Positions 23,244 through 36,100 of a DNA stretch of 64,000 nucleotides are shown here, piece after piece. The stretch covers positions 46,544,177-46,608,176 of the forward strand of contig NW_026622863.1 of NCBI RefSeq assembly GCF_023065955.2. Reading direction: 5' to 3'. A model generated the notes under the pieces. That model was not told the origin of the DNA, did not search any database, and saw only the letters and a list, made by a program, of their open reading frames with translations. The DNA comes from Ursus arctos (Eukaryota; Chordata; Mammalia; Carnivora; Ursidae). The translations under genes were made by a program, and so were the position numbers. Numbering within the stretch: position 1 is the first letter of the stretch; each line of letters begins with the position of its first letter.

Positions 23244-26200
23244 ATGAGGACTCCCATGAAACCGGGGCCCTTCCTGCTGGCCTTCACGCTGCTCTGCACC
23301 CTCCTGGGTCTGGGTGAGTGAGAAGGGGTCTGGACCATGAAGACCATGAGAGAGCACTCAGCAAGGTCCTTGAGGGGGAAAGAGGTGGTGTCCCAGGAAT
23401 TCAGATTCATGGTGAAGGCAGAGGCAGCCTGGGGCCCCAAGGGAAGAAAAGCTCGAAAGCTCATGTGACTGGATCCCTGAGAAAGGAGGGAGCTTGGTGG
23501 GCTCGGAATCCTCTGTCACCCCAGGCAAGGTCTTAAAATGAGACATCGGAAATTGGATAAGAGCATGACTAGAAGGGGGGGAGCTGGGGGGGTGCGGCAT
23601 GGGGGAGAAGAGATTTCCTTTCTCTCTGGATTCTACAGAGTTCAGACCCCAGCCCCCCTTCCTTTAGATGCGGGAATTCAGACAAGCTCCACCTTCCCCA
23701 GGACCCAGGTGTCTGGGCCCCCAGTTGCCTCCTCTCTCAGGACCAAGGAGTCCATGAACTCAGCCCTCCTGGGCTGAACTCTCCCTTCTTGATCTGGGAT
23801 GAAGACCCCAACCTCAGGTTCCCCTGCCTCAGTTCCTACCATCCCCAAGACCTACACCTGGTCTTGAGTCCAAGAAACAGCTGGACCTGAAGCTTCACAA
23901 AAGCCCATGGAAACCTTCGCCAGGACCCCTCCCTGTCCCCGAGCTTTCTCAGAGGACCCTAGCGTCCCCAAGTCCCCAGCCTTGTAATTAGGTAAACAGG
24001 CTCCCTGGTGGAGTCGCTTCCCGCCCCTGGAAGCAGCTTTGCTGGCTTCACCACCGCGTCCCAGTCAGAGCACTGGACAGTTTCCTGGACAGCGGTCAGA
24101 GCTCCACCCATGAACACTTAGGGAGACATCTGTCCCTCCTTCCTCAGGACTCCAAATCCGGCCCCCTTTGCCCCATCTCCCTCTGGACTCTGAAGTCTCA
24201 CTGGTGGTCCGCTGACTACACCCCTCATGACGACAGCCTGGCTCTCTACACTGCAGGGTGCCCGCTGAGCTGTGAAGTGTGCAGGGGCTCCGGGCCCACT
24301 TGCAGCGGGAAAATGAAGGCTTGTGAGGCCGGCAAAGACGCATGCGTGGTCATCGTCGGGGAGTCGAGCACAAGTACGAGCAGGGCCTGGCGTCACACCT
24401 GGGGAGGTGGTTGTGCCTTCAAGGGTAGAAGACAGCTCCACGCCAGGGGAGGGGTCATCACGGTGCTCATGTGGGAGGTCAGGGAAGAGGGAAAGACTAT
24501 CTTGGGGTGGTAGGCGGAAGGAAGTGAATTCAATGGGACAATAGAAACCATTGTTCTCAGGGATTTCTGAAAATGAAACTCTCCAAAATATTAGACCGGG
24601 GGGGAGCAGATATAGAGACTGTCTTAGGCAGGAGGAGGTGAGGAAAGGAAAGGACATGGGGAACAGGACAGGTGAGAGGGATAGAATCTAATAGGAAGGA
24701 GGTGGCATGGGGGCGGGGGGTTGAGAAGGAAGAGAAGGAAGAGAAGGAAGAGGCTGGGGTGGGTTGGGAAGACAGTGATCAGGTTGACCATTTGGGGTGA
24801 GAGGGAGGAATCGTCCAAAATAGGAGGAAGAGAAAACCACATCCCCCCCCCCCATGGTGGGGGATGGTGCGGGCTGGAAGGGACCATTCCTGACAGGAGG
24901 AGGAGATACGACACCGAGGTCGAGGGAGAGACAAAAAAAGGGACCATGCCAGGCAGGAGAGGAAAGATAACCCTGAGTATGAAGCAAACCGTCGTGAAGA
25001 GAAGTAGATGGAGATGGGGAGGCAGGTGGGTGAAATGGGAGAGGTGGGCGTGACTTCAATGGAAAGGACGGCCCCAGAGCTGAGAAAGGATGGGGGAGAA
25101 GGGGAGCGATAGGGAGACTGCGGGCGGGGCGGACCCAGGGTTTTTCATTCAAAATTGAAAAAGACCGTTCATTAAGCACAGGAGAGATGATGGGGCCGCG
25201 GCGGCTGTGAAGGTGGTGGCAGGAGATGAGGGCCGCCTGGATTGTAGGAACCACGCCTACCTGAGGGGGTGTGTAGGAGGGTGGGATAGAGGGTTGCGCG
25301 CTGCCCTACCCACCGAGCATGCGTTGGCAGGTGGGCGAAAGGACCCGAAGGGCTTGAAGAGACCACCGCAGGCTTATAGGCGGGAGATTCGAACCCTGGG
25401 AGTGAGGGAGAGGAAGGTGGGAAAAAGCACCTTTTGGGGGGTGATGAGAAAAATCCTTAGATTGGGTTGGAAGAGACCACCACTTGGGGGGGAGGGGGAT
25501 GGCCACGGGGACTGGAAGAGACCACTGCAGCCAAGACGTGGGGGGAGCAAGAGACCACTTTAGAGGATATGGGTGTTGCAGAGTGGGGTTGGGATGGCCT
25601 CCCAGGGTTTGTTGGAAGGGATTTGGGAGGTGCAGGGGAGGGCGAAAGTGGAGAAGGCTGGGAGAGACCATTTCACACAAGCATGGGGGTAGCCATAGGC
25701 AGGACCTTTGGAAGATGGCAGTGGGGTGGGGCGGGCAGAAGAGACCGTGTCAGGCAGGCACCTGGGCTCGGCCAAGGGGAGCTTCAAGAGACCATCGAAG
25801 CAGACTGGGGGCTACGGTAATGGGGCAGGTGGGGGGGGGGCGCGACCTTATAAACTACTCCAGACCATACCCCAGGCAGATAAAGAGGCATGGTTTTGGG
25901 GCGCTGGAAAAGACCACCCTAGGCAGTCGCGGGGTGTGGGAAGTGCAGGGTTGGGACAGCACCCCTCCCACCCCTCTGAAACCGAGGCCGGGGTCCACGC
26001 TGGAGTGGGATCAACAGGCGCTGCTGGAGGCCTCCCTTCCTGTCCCGCCTCTTTCAGAGGGCCACCAGTCACTGAACACCTACAAGGCCTGTATGAAGTA
26101 CAGCGACTGCTACACGGGCTTCGTGTCCACCACGATGGGCCCCAAGGACTACATGGTGTCCAACACGCGCTGCTGCCAGAGCGACGGCTGCAACCATGGC

Positions 26201-26932
26201 TCCGTGCCCCGTGAGTGTCAGCTCAGCCCCGCATCAGGCCTCGTTTCCAGCCGGTCCGCAGCGCCCGCTGTGTGTACCCCGCTCCTGCCTCTGACCCGCG
26301 CTGCAACACGGGGCAACTGGCTTGCCGTGCCCCTCAGTTTCCTTACCTGTAAATGCAGTGTCCATTTGCAGCCCATATTCCCCCCAGGGTTGTTGTGAGG
26401 TGAGGGAAGGCTTTCATCAACCCTGTGCACCTTATACTCCGCCCTCCTCCCCAGCTCCCCAGAACAATCGTACTGAGAACGGCCTCCAGTGCCCAGCCTG
26501 CATTGCACCCTTTCAGGAGACATGCCCTGGGACCCAGGCAGCCCGCTGTGTTGGCCAGGAAACCCACTGCGTCTACTTCGCTGGCAACGTGCAGGCGGGT
26601 GAGGGGAACCTGGATCTCTAGAGGGGGGGAGAGGGCCTCCAGGTTCCAGGGGAGATGGTGGCTCTGGGGAACTGGGTGAGGACATGCAGAGTGGGGCAGT
26701 GGGGGCGGGGGGAAGACCCCTGGGTGGTGAGGAAGGAGGGGTTAGGGGCCGACTGCATTCTGGAATCCCCTTCCCAGGTCTCATCAACCCCAAATTTGCC
26801 ACTCGGGGCTGTGCTACCGAGAGTGCCTGCTACGCCAAGGCCGGGGCCCAGGTGCCATCAGCCTCTTATCTCTACTTCCTCCGCCGAGCAGACTGCCTTC
26901 CAGCGCCCCAGACCCCTGGCAGAGTGGAGTGA
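23244..26932 (+). CDS. PINLYP: PINLYP, secreted LU-domain phospholipase A2 inhibitor-like protein
   Basis: Named phospholipase A2 inhibitor and LY6/PLAUR domain-containing protein; a secreted three-finger protein. Five coding exons on the plus strand: 23244-23313, 24257-24373, 26058-26210, 26455-26598 and 26778-26932, all junctions phase 1, giving 212 residues. The start is ACCATGA at 23244; a second in-frame ATG follows at codon 5. Residues 1-23 form a hydrophobic signal peptide (FLLAFTLLCTLLG). Exons 2-3 encode the first LU domain, from CPLSCEVC to the signature CCQSDGCN (residues 101-108). Exons 4-5 encode a second cysteine-rich half (LQCPACIAPF ... CATESACYAK) that lacks a terminal CC-xxxx-CN motif and any GPI signal, consistent with secretion. 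An NRT sequon lies in exon 4. Stop TGA at 26930-26932. The human orthologue occupies the same slot beside XRCC1. Confidence 0.94.
23640..23762. repeat. Diverged MSR1-like units (PINLYP intron 1)
   Basis: Two or three degenerate copies: TTCAGACCCCAGCCCCCCTT, then GACCCAGGTGTCTGGGCCCC and CTCAGGACCAAGGAGTCCAT. Confidence 0.6.
24590..25935 (+). repeat. Diverged minisatellite in PINLYP intron 2
   Basis: About 16 irregular copies of a unit starting GGAAGAGACCAC or GGGACCAT and followed by a CAGGCAGG-type string, spaced roughly 30-190 bp (for example at about 24881, 24939, 25357, 25471, 25516, 25548, 25661, 25738, 25787 and 25910), embedded in G-rich text. Most of the intron is purine-rich on the plus strand. 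Confidence 0.6.
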
Positions 26933-27000
26933 AGAACTGAGGAATATGTTTCTTGAGGTTTCCCTTTGTCCTCAGCCTACACCTCCCCATGTGCCTAGAT

Positions 27001-27006
27001 ATTAAA
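27001..27006 (+). terminator. PINLYP: PINLYP poly(A) signal (ATTAAA)
   Basis: ATTAAA 69 bp after the stop codon, followed by a GT-rich stretch (CCTTGTGATATGATG). The 3' UTR is therefore short, about 90 bp. Confidence 0.75.
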
Positions 27007-27019
27007 CAGGTTAACAAAG

Positions 27020-29230
27020 CAAGCCTGAGTCCTTGTGATATGATGCATCTCAGGAAGGTAGGGTACAGAAAGCAGGGGTATTAACCCTTGAGAACCCCCT
27101 CTTTGCAAGGGAGGGAGAGAAGACTCTATCATTTATTAAAGGATTACTCCCTGCTGGGCTGCTGGGCTGTGTTCTCCATGCTGTACCTCATTTCAGAATC
27201 CCAACAACTCTGTGAAGTTGATATTATCATCCCCATTTTACAGAAGAACAAACAGGCACAGATTGTGGTCACTTCCCTTGGGTTCAAACCACTAGGGAGA
27301 GGCAGACCCCAGAGTCCCATGATCACCTCTCTTGACTCACCTCTCCCACTTTTTGCCTGCTTTTCATATCAGCAATTGTGGATGGTGATAGTTATAACCT
27401 CATTGGGTTGTTGTGTGAAATGGAAGAAAACTCAAAAAGCACTTAGCGTGGTGCCCAGCACCTGTAAGACAATGTTGCTTCTAGAGACAATATGTCTGTA
27501 AATGGTAATCATCATGATAGCTGCTACTTAATGAGTGGCCATTACCTGGAAGGTGCTAAACCCTGCCCTCAATCAGATCATGCTACAGTAACAAGCAAGT
27601 CTCTACTCTCAGTGGTTTAAAGCAACAGCGTTGTATTAGTCGACTAATGGTACAGTAATGCTGTGTAACAAAGGATCCCCACACCGAGCCATTACCGCAA
27701 GCATTCTTCTTTCTGAGGGTTTGTGGGTGGCTGGCTCTTCATTCGCTGCTTTGGCTCCAGTCTGGAAGGAGGATTCAAGTTCTGGGATCAGGAGCTCCCC
27801 GGCTAATGTTCTTACGGCAGATCGCGGGAGCCCAGAGCCCAAGTGCATTAAATGCTCCTGCTGAGGTCAGGTGTGCGAACATTCCACTGAGTCAAGTAAA
27901 TCATATGGTCAAAGCCAACATCATCTGAGCAAGGAAGTGTAGTCGCCTTCCAGTGGGAGGGAGAAGAGGGGTGTTTGCTGAACAAGTCTCCCTTAGTCCC
28001 CCAGTATTTGATTCTTCCTTCACCCTATGTGTCTAGCACTGTTCATGGGTGCTCTGCTCATCAGAATTGCAGAGCAGGCCACTCGAACATTGCTGTGTAC
28101 AGCAAAGTGCAGGGAAGTCTCACGTGGGTGATTAAATGCTGTGACCCAGAGGTGACTTGACGTAACTCATGGGATGGAGCCAGTCGCATGGACCACCAAA
28201 CCCCACGGGGTTGGGGGGGTGGCTAGGAAGTGCAGACCTGCTCCATGACATTGACCATGGACGTGTTTCGTAAACAGCACACGAATGGCTGCCAGGTCCT
28301 CCGAGCAGAGAGTTCTCATTTTATCTTCACAACAACTCCCTGTGATAGGCACTGTTATTCTCAGCCCTGTTTTCAGAAGAACCTGAGGCTCAGAGGCGGG
28401 ATGTGACATTGGAGTTCACACTACTACAAAGTGGCAGAGCTTAGGATTTTAATCATTGCATCACGTGGAGGGGGAAAAGGACCACAGCTCAGAGAGAGGA
28501 AATAAGCGTATTATCCATTATCTTTGGCTGTATCTTTCTGTAACCACACCAAAACTTAGTCACTTAGAACGATCAGTCACCTTTTATTCAGCTCAGGATT
28601 CTGCCAGTCCCGCAGTCTGGTCTGGGATCAGCTGGGTGGCTCTTCTGCTGGGTTCAGCTAGTCAGTGAGGCAGCTTTTTAGAAGGTTGGCTGGCTGTAGC
28701 TTGGGGTGTCAAGACTGACTGGGCCACATGCCTCTACTCACCCAGCAGGTTAGCCTGGACTTCTTGGCGTGGCGGGGGGGGGGGGGGGGTTCCAAGGGCA
28801 CCGAGAGAGGAAGCCCTAATACGTGAGCATTTTTCAAGTGTCTACTTGTATGGTGTTTGCTGTTGTTTCTGTGGCCAGGCAAATCACATGGCCACGTCTA
28901 GCGTCAGGAGAAGGGATTCTCCAAGAGCACAGCTACAGAGAGGCATTAAGGGGCCAAGCTGCTACCAGAGCGGGGATGCTTTACTGTCACAAGCCCCTGA
29001 GGTCTAAATGTCACTTTTCCACTTGCATTTCCGCGCCTCCCCCCTCCCTGCCACCCACTCCCGGAGTTTCTGGATTCCAGCTCAAGGGGTTCTTCACCAT
29101 CTAGCCCGCCTCTCCCGAGACCCAGGAGTCCCCACCCTTGGTCTCTTCCTCCTTCAGACCCAGCACTATCCCCAGCCCCTTCCTTCCCCAGACTTAAGCA
29201 AAATCCCAAGCATCTCCCTTCCCCTTTAAA
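27020..29230. repeat. Repeat-filled intergenic stretch downstream of PINLYP
   Basis: MIR, reverse, 27130-27345. An old interspersed repeat 27615-28150 (GTACAGTAATGCTGTGTAAC). MIR, reverse, 28290-28450. A relative of the second element at 28505-28985 (TCTGGTCTGGGATCAGCTGG). A 16-G run at 28774-28789. MSR1-like units at 29107-29190. No coding potential seen. Confidence 0.6.
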
Positions 29231-29254
29231 CCCCCAAAGAAGAGACACATAGAG

Positions 29255-29482
29255 GGATTTCTACTCGTTTTTATTCGCGCCTTCAAAAAGCACCGCAGGC
29301 CAACCACACCCTTGATTAGCCCTCCCAGGTTCCCCACCCCAATGGATACAAGTCTCTTCATCATTTTCCAGAAATGTATGAAACTCAGCTACGGTGATGA
29401 GATTGTCTCTTCCGCTTCTGCCAACAGCAGGGCCAAGACAGCATCCATGTCCTTGAATTCTTGCCTTCGAGGGTCTTCCAGC
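29255..29482 (-). other. Candidate minus-strand terminal exon with poly(A) signal
   Basis: On the minus strand CATACTTCCAG|G forms a good acceptor at 29482/29483. It is followed by a 30-codon frame beginning LEDPRRQEFKDMDAVLALLL and ending with TAG at 29389-29391, a short UTR, an AATAAA at 29270-29275 and a T/GT-rich downstream element. It lies 3.7 kb downstream of the IRGQ stop. It may be the distal IRGQ 3' UTR or an alternative last exon, or belong to an unrecognised minus-strand gene. I do not recognise the peptide. Confidence 0.4.
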
Positions 29483-29503
29483 CTGGAAGTATGATGACAA
29501 CAT

Positions 29504-32500
29504 ACCCTGAGGGCAGCCAGCAATCAGTTCTCAAGGGAGTCTTAGTCCTTTTGCTTGGATGCTCCCAGCGACGGATGCCTCACTAGCAATGTGATGCCTC
29601 CCATCAAAAGTCATCATTTAAAAGACAACCCCCTCAAATTAGTCACGACACCCAAAAGTGTTGATACACACCGACAGAAACACAATCAGCACCCCCCAAC
29701 AGAGACACAAACAGAACTGGGTCTTGCTTTCTCAGATATGACCTCTGGCACAATCCCCATTGGCATGAGGGCAGAGGGAATTTGGAGCAGGGGGGCACGG
29801 GGCAGAGTTGTCAGGCACGACCAAATCAGAGATGGTGTGAAAGTGGCCGAAAGAGAGGAGGGCACTCTGTGAGCAAAGGCATGGGCGGGAGATAGAGGTG
29901 CCCAGACTAGAGTTGTCTGGGTGCCGCCGGGGGCCCAGGGCATAGGCAACAAGACTTATGGTTGAGCTCCCTAGGGGCCAGGCTCCTCTGGAGGGCTGCA
30001 CTGTGATCTGACAGGTGTGCGTGCGTGTGTGTGAGAGAGAATATGCATGTACATATGTACATACATACACTATTCTTCAGTTGCCCCATGAGGTAGATGC
30101 CATTTGCTGAGTGACTTGCCTAATGCCCCAATGTCAGGAGGACTGTCTGACCCTAGAGCTCCGCCAATAGGATTTCCTGTGATAACGGAAATGTTCTAGG
30201 TCTGTTTTGTCCAACGCTCAAGCCATACATCACAGGTGGCTACTGAGCCCTTGAAACGTGGTTAATGTTAACTGGGAAATGGGAGTTTTAAACTTTATTC
30301 ACTTTTAATTAAAAACGGATACACACCTCAGTTATTGGGAAACTGGTCAATTTAATCGGGACAACTTGGGTAGAGGAATCAATTTCTCTGCCGATGAATT
30401 TTCCGGAAAGTTAAACAGAGGTCCTTCTGATGAAAACGTATCATCTGAATGAGATGTAAGCTAAGTGTAAAATATCTCATTCTTTTCTGGACTGATTACA
30501 TGTTGAAATAATATTTTGGATATAATGGCTTAAGTAAAACGTAACTAGTTTCACCGTTTCCTTTTCCCTTTTAAATGTGGCTGCTGGGACATTTCAAGGT
30601 ACAGGTGCGGCTCATATTCCGTTTCTGTCGGCCTGCACTGCTAGGTGCCTCGCCTGTTTCCCCACGGCTGGCATGCCGGACTGAGAGGCAGACAGTGTTG
30701 TATGGGATATTACAGATCTGGGCAAATACCTTTCCTGAAGCCCAAGAGGCCTTTGAGGACAACGCCTGAAGACATTCAGTATCGAACTAAATGCTTTTTC
30801 CCACCTCAGCTATCTCAAACTCTGATGGGACAAATTGTGCCAGTGGTCGGGGTTCAAGCTGGACACAGGGGTACCATCTGGCGGCTATCTGCCTCTCAGA
30901 TGGGTCACCCTTGACTCCCGCTGTCCAAGAAAATAGGATCTTGGGAGTGTTTACGGTTCTCGTCCAGCCCTTTCATTTAGCAGATGGGAAAATAAGGCAC
31001 TGGTCCAAGTCACCGAGAACGCCAGTGGCAAAGCCTTGCTTGCTTCCCAGACCCCCTGACCTCCAACAGGAGCTTCTCTCCCATCAGATGCTTGTTTCTC
31101 CCCACCTTGCTCATTTCCCGTCTTGTGGCAAGAGGCCGATTATCTAAGTTCCAGTCTGCCACTGACTCACGAATTCAATATTTACTAAGCACCTACTGTG
31201 TGTCACGTACTCTTCTAGGTGCTGGGGGTACAGCAGAGAACAAGACAGGTAAGAGGATCATCGCTATTAAATAGGTAAATAAATAAATAAGGTAACTGTT
31301 TACAATAATAATTGCTACAAGGAAAACACTGACGGGCCGAGATGAATAATGGGGACGTGCGAGCTACTTCAGTTACACTGGTCAGGGGACAGTGTAAGTC
31401 CTCTCTGAGAGGACATGAGAGCTGAGACCTAGTTGACAAGGAGGAACCAGTCATGGGAAGATCTGGGGGCAGAGCATTCCAGGCAGAAAGAACAGCAAAT
31501 GCAAAGGTCCTGGGGTAGGATCCAAGGTGGCCCTCGCCTCCCCAGGCATCAGAAGGAAGATCAGGCTGGTTGGGGGGGGGGGCGGGTGGAGTGGCAGCAG
31601 GGAATGAGAATAGTCAGGGGCCAGACCATGCAGGACCTTGCTGGGTGCTGTTTGGCCTAGAGCCTGCCCTCCCTGGGCTTTGCTCTCCCCATCTCTCATA
31701 AAAGAGATTCTACTTAATGGCCTTTTGGGGCCCCCCTTTCTGTTTCTTGACACTGAAGAATTCTGTCATCTGTGGCGTCTTTTCTCCCTATAGTTGGCAG
31801 CCTAGAACATTCCAGGCACTGTGGTTTCTGCCTTTGCTTCACTCACGGAATGCTCCCACGGTCTGGAGCACTCCTAAGCTGTTCTTTGGGTCTCTTGCCC
31901 TCTGCAGCACGGTGTATACACCAGAACGCAGAGCCTCTTGGCGACACCTGAGGTAGCCAACACAGAAACGTCTGGATTAGTGCAGCATGACAGCTGCTTT
32001 TCCAGAAAAGGCAGGAGTATAAAATACCAAGGCCAGAAAGGGTTAGGCTTAATGACAGAAGAAATCAAGACCAAAAAGAGATAGAAACCACTAAGGGAGC
32101 GAGGGACAAAGGAACAGACTCACCAAGATCCCCTGAATCACTCAGCACCTGTAAAATGGGGGCAGTTACATCCCTTCCCAAACTCAGAGAGAGAGAGGCA
32201 AGTGCCAGGGTCCAAATCCATAAGGAATTTGTGGGAGATACCTCTGAGGTATGGGTTTCTGCCCTCCCACACCCAGAAGGCCTCATTCCCGGTCTCTGGT
32301 TACCCCCAGGGCCCACCATGCCCAGACCTCTTGCCTCCTCCCCTCATTTTTGTGGGACCATCCTCCCTACAATAGCTGGGGAAGGAATCTAGGTCACCAG
32401 GCCCCCGGGGCAGCGAATATTAGACATCTCTCTACTCCCCAAGGGGGACCAAAGGTTCTCCAGCTATTCTGCACAGCCCCCCCCCCCCCCGCCCCGTTCC

Positions 32501-33182
32501 CTCCTGTAGATGGAGACCTCCCACCACCCAGGAATTAGAAACCAAGGTCCACCCCAATGAAGATTCAGTTACTGCCTCTTGAGGAACTGGAAGGCTGGAT
32601 GCAGGCCCACTCCCTCTGGGAAGCCTAGATCCTACATCCCTGCGTGGCTCAGCAGTTCCAAGGATTCCAGCTCCCTGGGGTACCCAGGCTCCTTCCTCCC
32701 TACTGGACTCTCTAGGACGATGGGGATGCCCCTCATCAGGAATCAGTGCTTTCACTTCTTCTCCCCCCTCCCAGGGCTAGAGGACCAATGGATCCAGTTT
32801 CTACTCCGCTGGAGACTAGGCTATAACCCCTTCTAGGAGTCCAACTCCTCAGCTTCCTTCAGCACTGTCTGGTGTCCTGCTCTGTGGTCCCCAGGGAAAT
32901 CAGTTCTCTCCCCAACTCCGTTCCCCCTCAGGACCCAGGAATCCGGGGGACTACAAGTCACACATCCCAATCAGTGGTTCTAGACCCCTCCTCCCCTTCA
33001 AGCACCCAGGATTCTGAGTGGTGGCCCCCAGCTCCGTTACCTCAGAGGCCCAGACATCCCATGCCAGATTCTGGCCTCCCAACCCCCCTCCCTCTAACCG
33101 GGACTTGGAGTCCTCAGCCCCTGGAGGAGCCAAGCAGCAGGGACGCTGAGCACCCCGGAAGCCCCGACCCTCATCCCACCCC
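29504..33182. other. IRGQ downstream region, mostly non-coding
   Basis: Contains a (TG)n stretch near 30015, an old repeat at 31165-31300 (CTAAGCACCTACTGTGTGTC), a minus-strand AATAAA at 30294-30299 that could be an earlier IRGQ poly(A) signal, poly-G/C runs at about 31575 and 32480, and scattered MSR1-like units at 32835-33125. Part is probably IRGQ 3' UTR. No other gene seen. Confidence 0.45.
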
Positions 33183-36100
33183 TCACTGCGCGGGCCCACG
33201 GGGTGCCAGCACCGCCTCCGCATCGGCCTGCATCTCGTCGAGGGCCTGCAGCAGGACACCATGCGCCGCGCGGTAACCCAGGCCGCCGGTGGCCGCCGCC
33301 CCGCCCGCCGGCCACAGGAAGGAAAGGGCGCCCAGCGCCGCGCCCCCTGCGGTGCCCTCGCCCGCCCACGCGCCCAGCCTCGCCTCCACCTCGGCGCGCG
33401 TCACCGGGCCCGGGAAGCGCGTCCGCTCTGCCAGCTCCCCTGGAGCCAAGCCTAACGCGCGCTCGCGTCGAGCCAGCGCCGCAGGTTCGAGCCCCAGAGC
33501 CCGCCGCCACTCCGCCAGCTGGCCCCGCAGAAGCGCCACGTCGCACGCCCAGCCTAGCCCCGGCACGGGTGCCGCCGCCGCCGCCAGGCTAGCCAGCAGA
33601 GCCGGCCGCCACGCCCCGGCCCGCAGGGCCGCAGCCTTCATTCGGGCCCCATGGGGAGACGCGGGTGGCAGCGCCAGCAGCAGCGCCCCCGCCTGGGCGG
33701 GGGGGAGCGCGCGCCGCAGCCACTCGCAGAGCCCGGGGAGGCCGCCAGGCCGCAGGGGGAACACGGGCGGCGGTGCCTCCTCCAGCACCTCCCACGTCTC
33801 ATCCTCTGGGCTCAGTGCGGCCGCACGCTCTGAGTCCCCACTGCCCGATTTCTTCCCGCCGCCGCCAACACGCGGCAAACTCTCACTGCCTGCTTTCTCT
33901 GAACCTTCCCCGCTGCCTGCTTTCTCGGACTCTTCCCCTCTACCTTTCTGCAATCCAGTGCCACGTTTCTCCCTTCCCTCACTGCATGCATTCTTCAACC
34001 CCTCTGTGCCTGCGTTCTCTAAGCTCTCGGAGCTGGGCTTCTCTGACTTTTCCTCTTCCTCCAGGCACTCTGGATCCTCGCCCTCGCCGTCTGTTCGCAC
34101 GCAGACCAGCGGCGCATCTGGCAGCACGAAGGGCCGAACCTGAGCCCAGTCCTTCTCAGTGGGGGCCCCCGGGGTGACGAGGATGAGGGCGTCGTAGTGG
34201 GTCGGATGGGGGGTGGCAGCAGTGCCCGCGGAGCCCAGAGGCACGTTCCAGAGCACCACGTTGGGACGCTCTGGGGCCGGGTAGGGCGTGGGCCCCGCGG
34301 ACGTGAAAACAGGCTCGTCATCTGGGTCACTGGGATCCAACCCGAGCAGCAAGTTCAGCACAAGGCTCACATCAGCCTTGCCGGCCACGGCCAGGTCCAG
34401 CCGCGCGCTGCCCAGCCGCTCCAGGCCAGCGCGAACCCACGACAGCGCCGCCTCCAGGCCACCGGTCTCAAAGGCCTCACGCACAGCCTCCAGCTCCGCC
34501 GCACCCAGCACCTCGAAGCCATCCTGAACGGGTGGAAGGAGCCTGAGGGGACAGAAGAGGGAGGGTAAAGGGCAGAAGAGGGTTTCAACGCTAGAGGACT
34601 GTGCTATGCGGACAAGATTAGGCTAGGGTGATAAGGGTGGAATTTTCTGAACGATCCCTCAAAGAAGAGGGAGCAGGAAAGGGAGGGGCCAGACGAATGG
34701 TACAGCCTATAGACACTAGGGCTTTAAAACAGGGACAGGGCAGGTTCGTTGAGGTCAGGTTTCCAGCAAAGCCTAAAAGGGGGAACCTGCTAAATCTCTG
34801 GGATTCAGTCTTTGGGGGATGGGGCTTTCTAAGGGACCTGCAGGGTTAAGAAAGGCCATGCAAAATTCACCGAAGGTCGCGCTCAGCAAAGACAGGCTTG
34901 CAACTGGATTGTGGACTAAAGGAAAGCCGAGCACCTACCGACTGGAGCAAGGTCACCCGGGGCGATCTTTGCTGAGACTAGGCGTAAAGAGGGGAATAAG
35001 GACCAATGAGGCGACAAGCCTCACCTACGAGTGCTTACCAAGGAAGGAAATGTGGCTAAGGGAAAAAGATGCACGCTGAGCCCCATTCGACTTCTATGAA
35101 ACAGGTGGCCAGGGGTTGGGAGAAAAATGAGCATAGAAACGAGACGGGATTAGAGAAAGGAAGTGGGGGAGTGGACCCAGAAATAAGGCTCACTGAGGGT
35201 GTGGCTTTACAAGGACTGGCGTAGCTGGAGAACAAAGCTGATGATGGGGAGGGTGAGGAGGGCTCACAAGTGTGAATCCTAGGGTAAAATCTTCGGCAGC
35301 ATCACAAGTTTGTGTGCTGAGTGAGCCCTCCTTCAAACTTTTGCCGGGGGGTAATTTTGGCCTTTAGATCCTGGCCTCTCCTAAAATTCTCACTGGGGCG
35401 GGGCTTGTGACCTCAGAACGCTGGTAGGAGGCTGAACCTGGAGGACAGGTCTGAACCTATAGCTGACCCTTGGCTGGGGAGGGACCTAGAAGTGGGGAAA
35501 GGGTCCAGCATTGAGCTTGGGCTTGGGGTGGAGCCTCGCTGACTCAAAACCTGTGCTGAGGGGTGGGACCTGGACAAGAGAACAGGGACCCCAGCAGCTA
35601 CCCTGTTAAGGCCTGCCCCAAGCTTGCTGGGGGTGGGGTCTCACGGATCTCAAAGAACTTTTTCTGCGAAGTCTAAAGGACCAGGCCTTCAACCCACCCC
35701 AACTCCTCTCTCACCTTTGCAGCACCTCCGCTTGGCTCCGCAGCGTCGCCCGCAGGCGCTCCAATTCCTTGCAGCCATCTCTGCTGCCGCAGTCGGCCGG
35801 CAGCACGAAGAGAGCGGCGGCCCCCAGCCCTGCGCTGTTCAGTAGGGCCTCTGTCTGATCCCGGGCCTGGGCTTCATTTTCCAAATTTCCAGGACGGAGG
35901 TTCCGCACAGCCAGCAGCGGGGTCCCTCGGGCCAGGGCGGCCCGCGCTGCCTCTCCCAGCGCTGGGGCCAAGGGTTCCCCGTTCCCCTCGGGGCCGGGCA
36001 GCACCAATACCAGCACATTGGCCTCCGCGGCCCAGGGCCCGGGCTCTGCGGGTGGACAGCTCAGCTCGCCCAGGAAGAGGCCAGGGCCCGCAGCTCGCAG

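Noticed and set aside
25484..26398. 304-codon plus frame through PINLYP intron 2 into exon 3
   Set aside because: Reads G-rich minisatellite and runs past the clear exon 3 donor; the spliced PINLYP model explains the conserved part.
33289..34143. 284-codon plus-strand frame opposite IRGQ
   Set aside because: Shadow of a very GC-rich coding exon; the minus frame matches IRGQ throughout.
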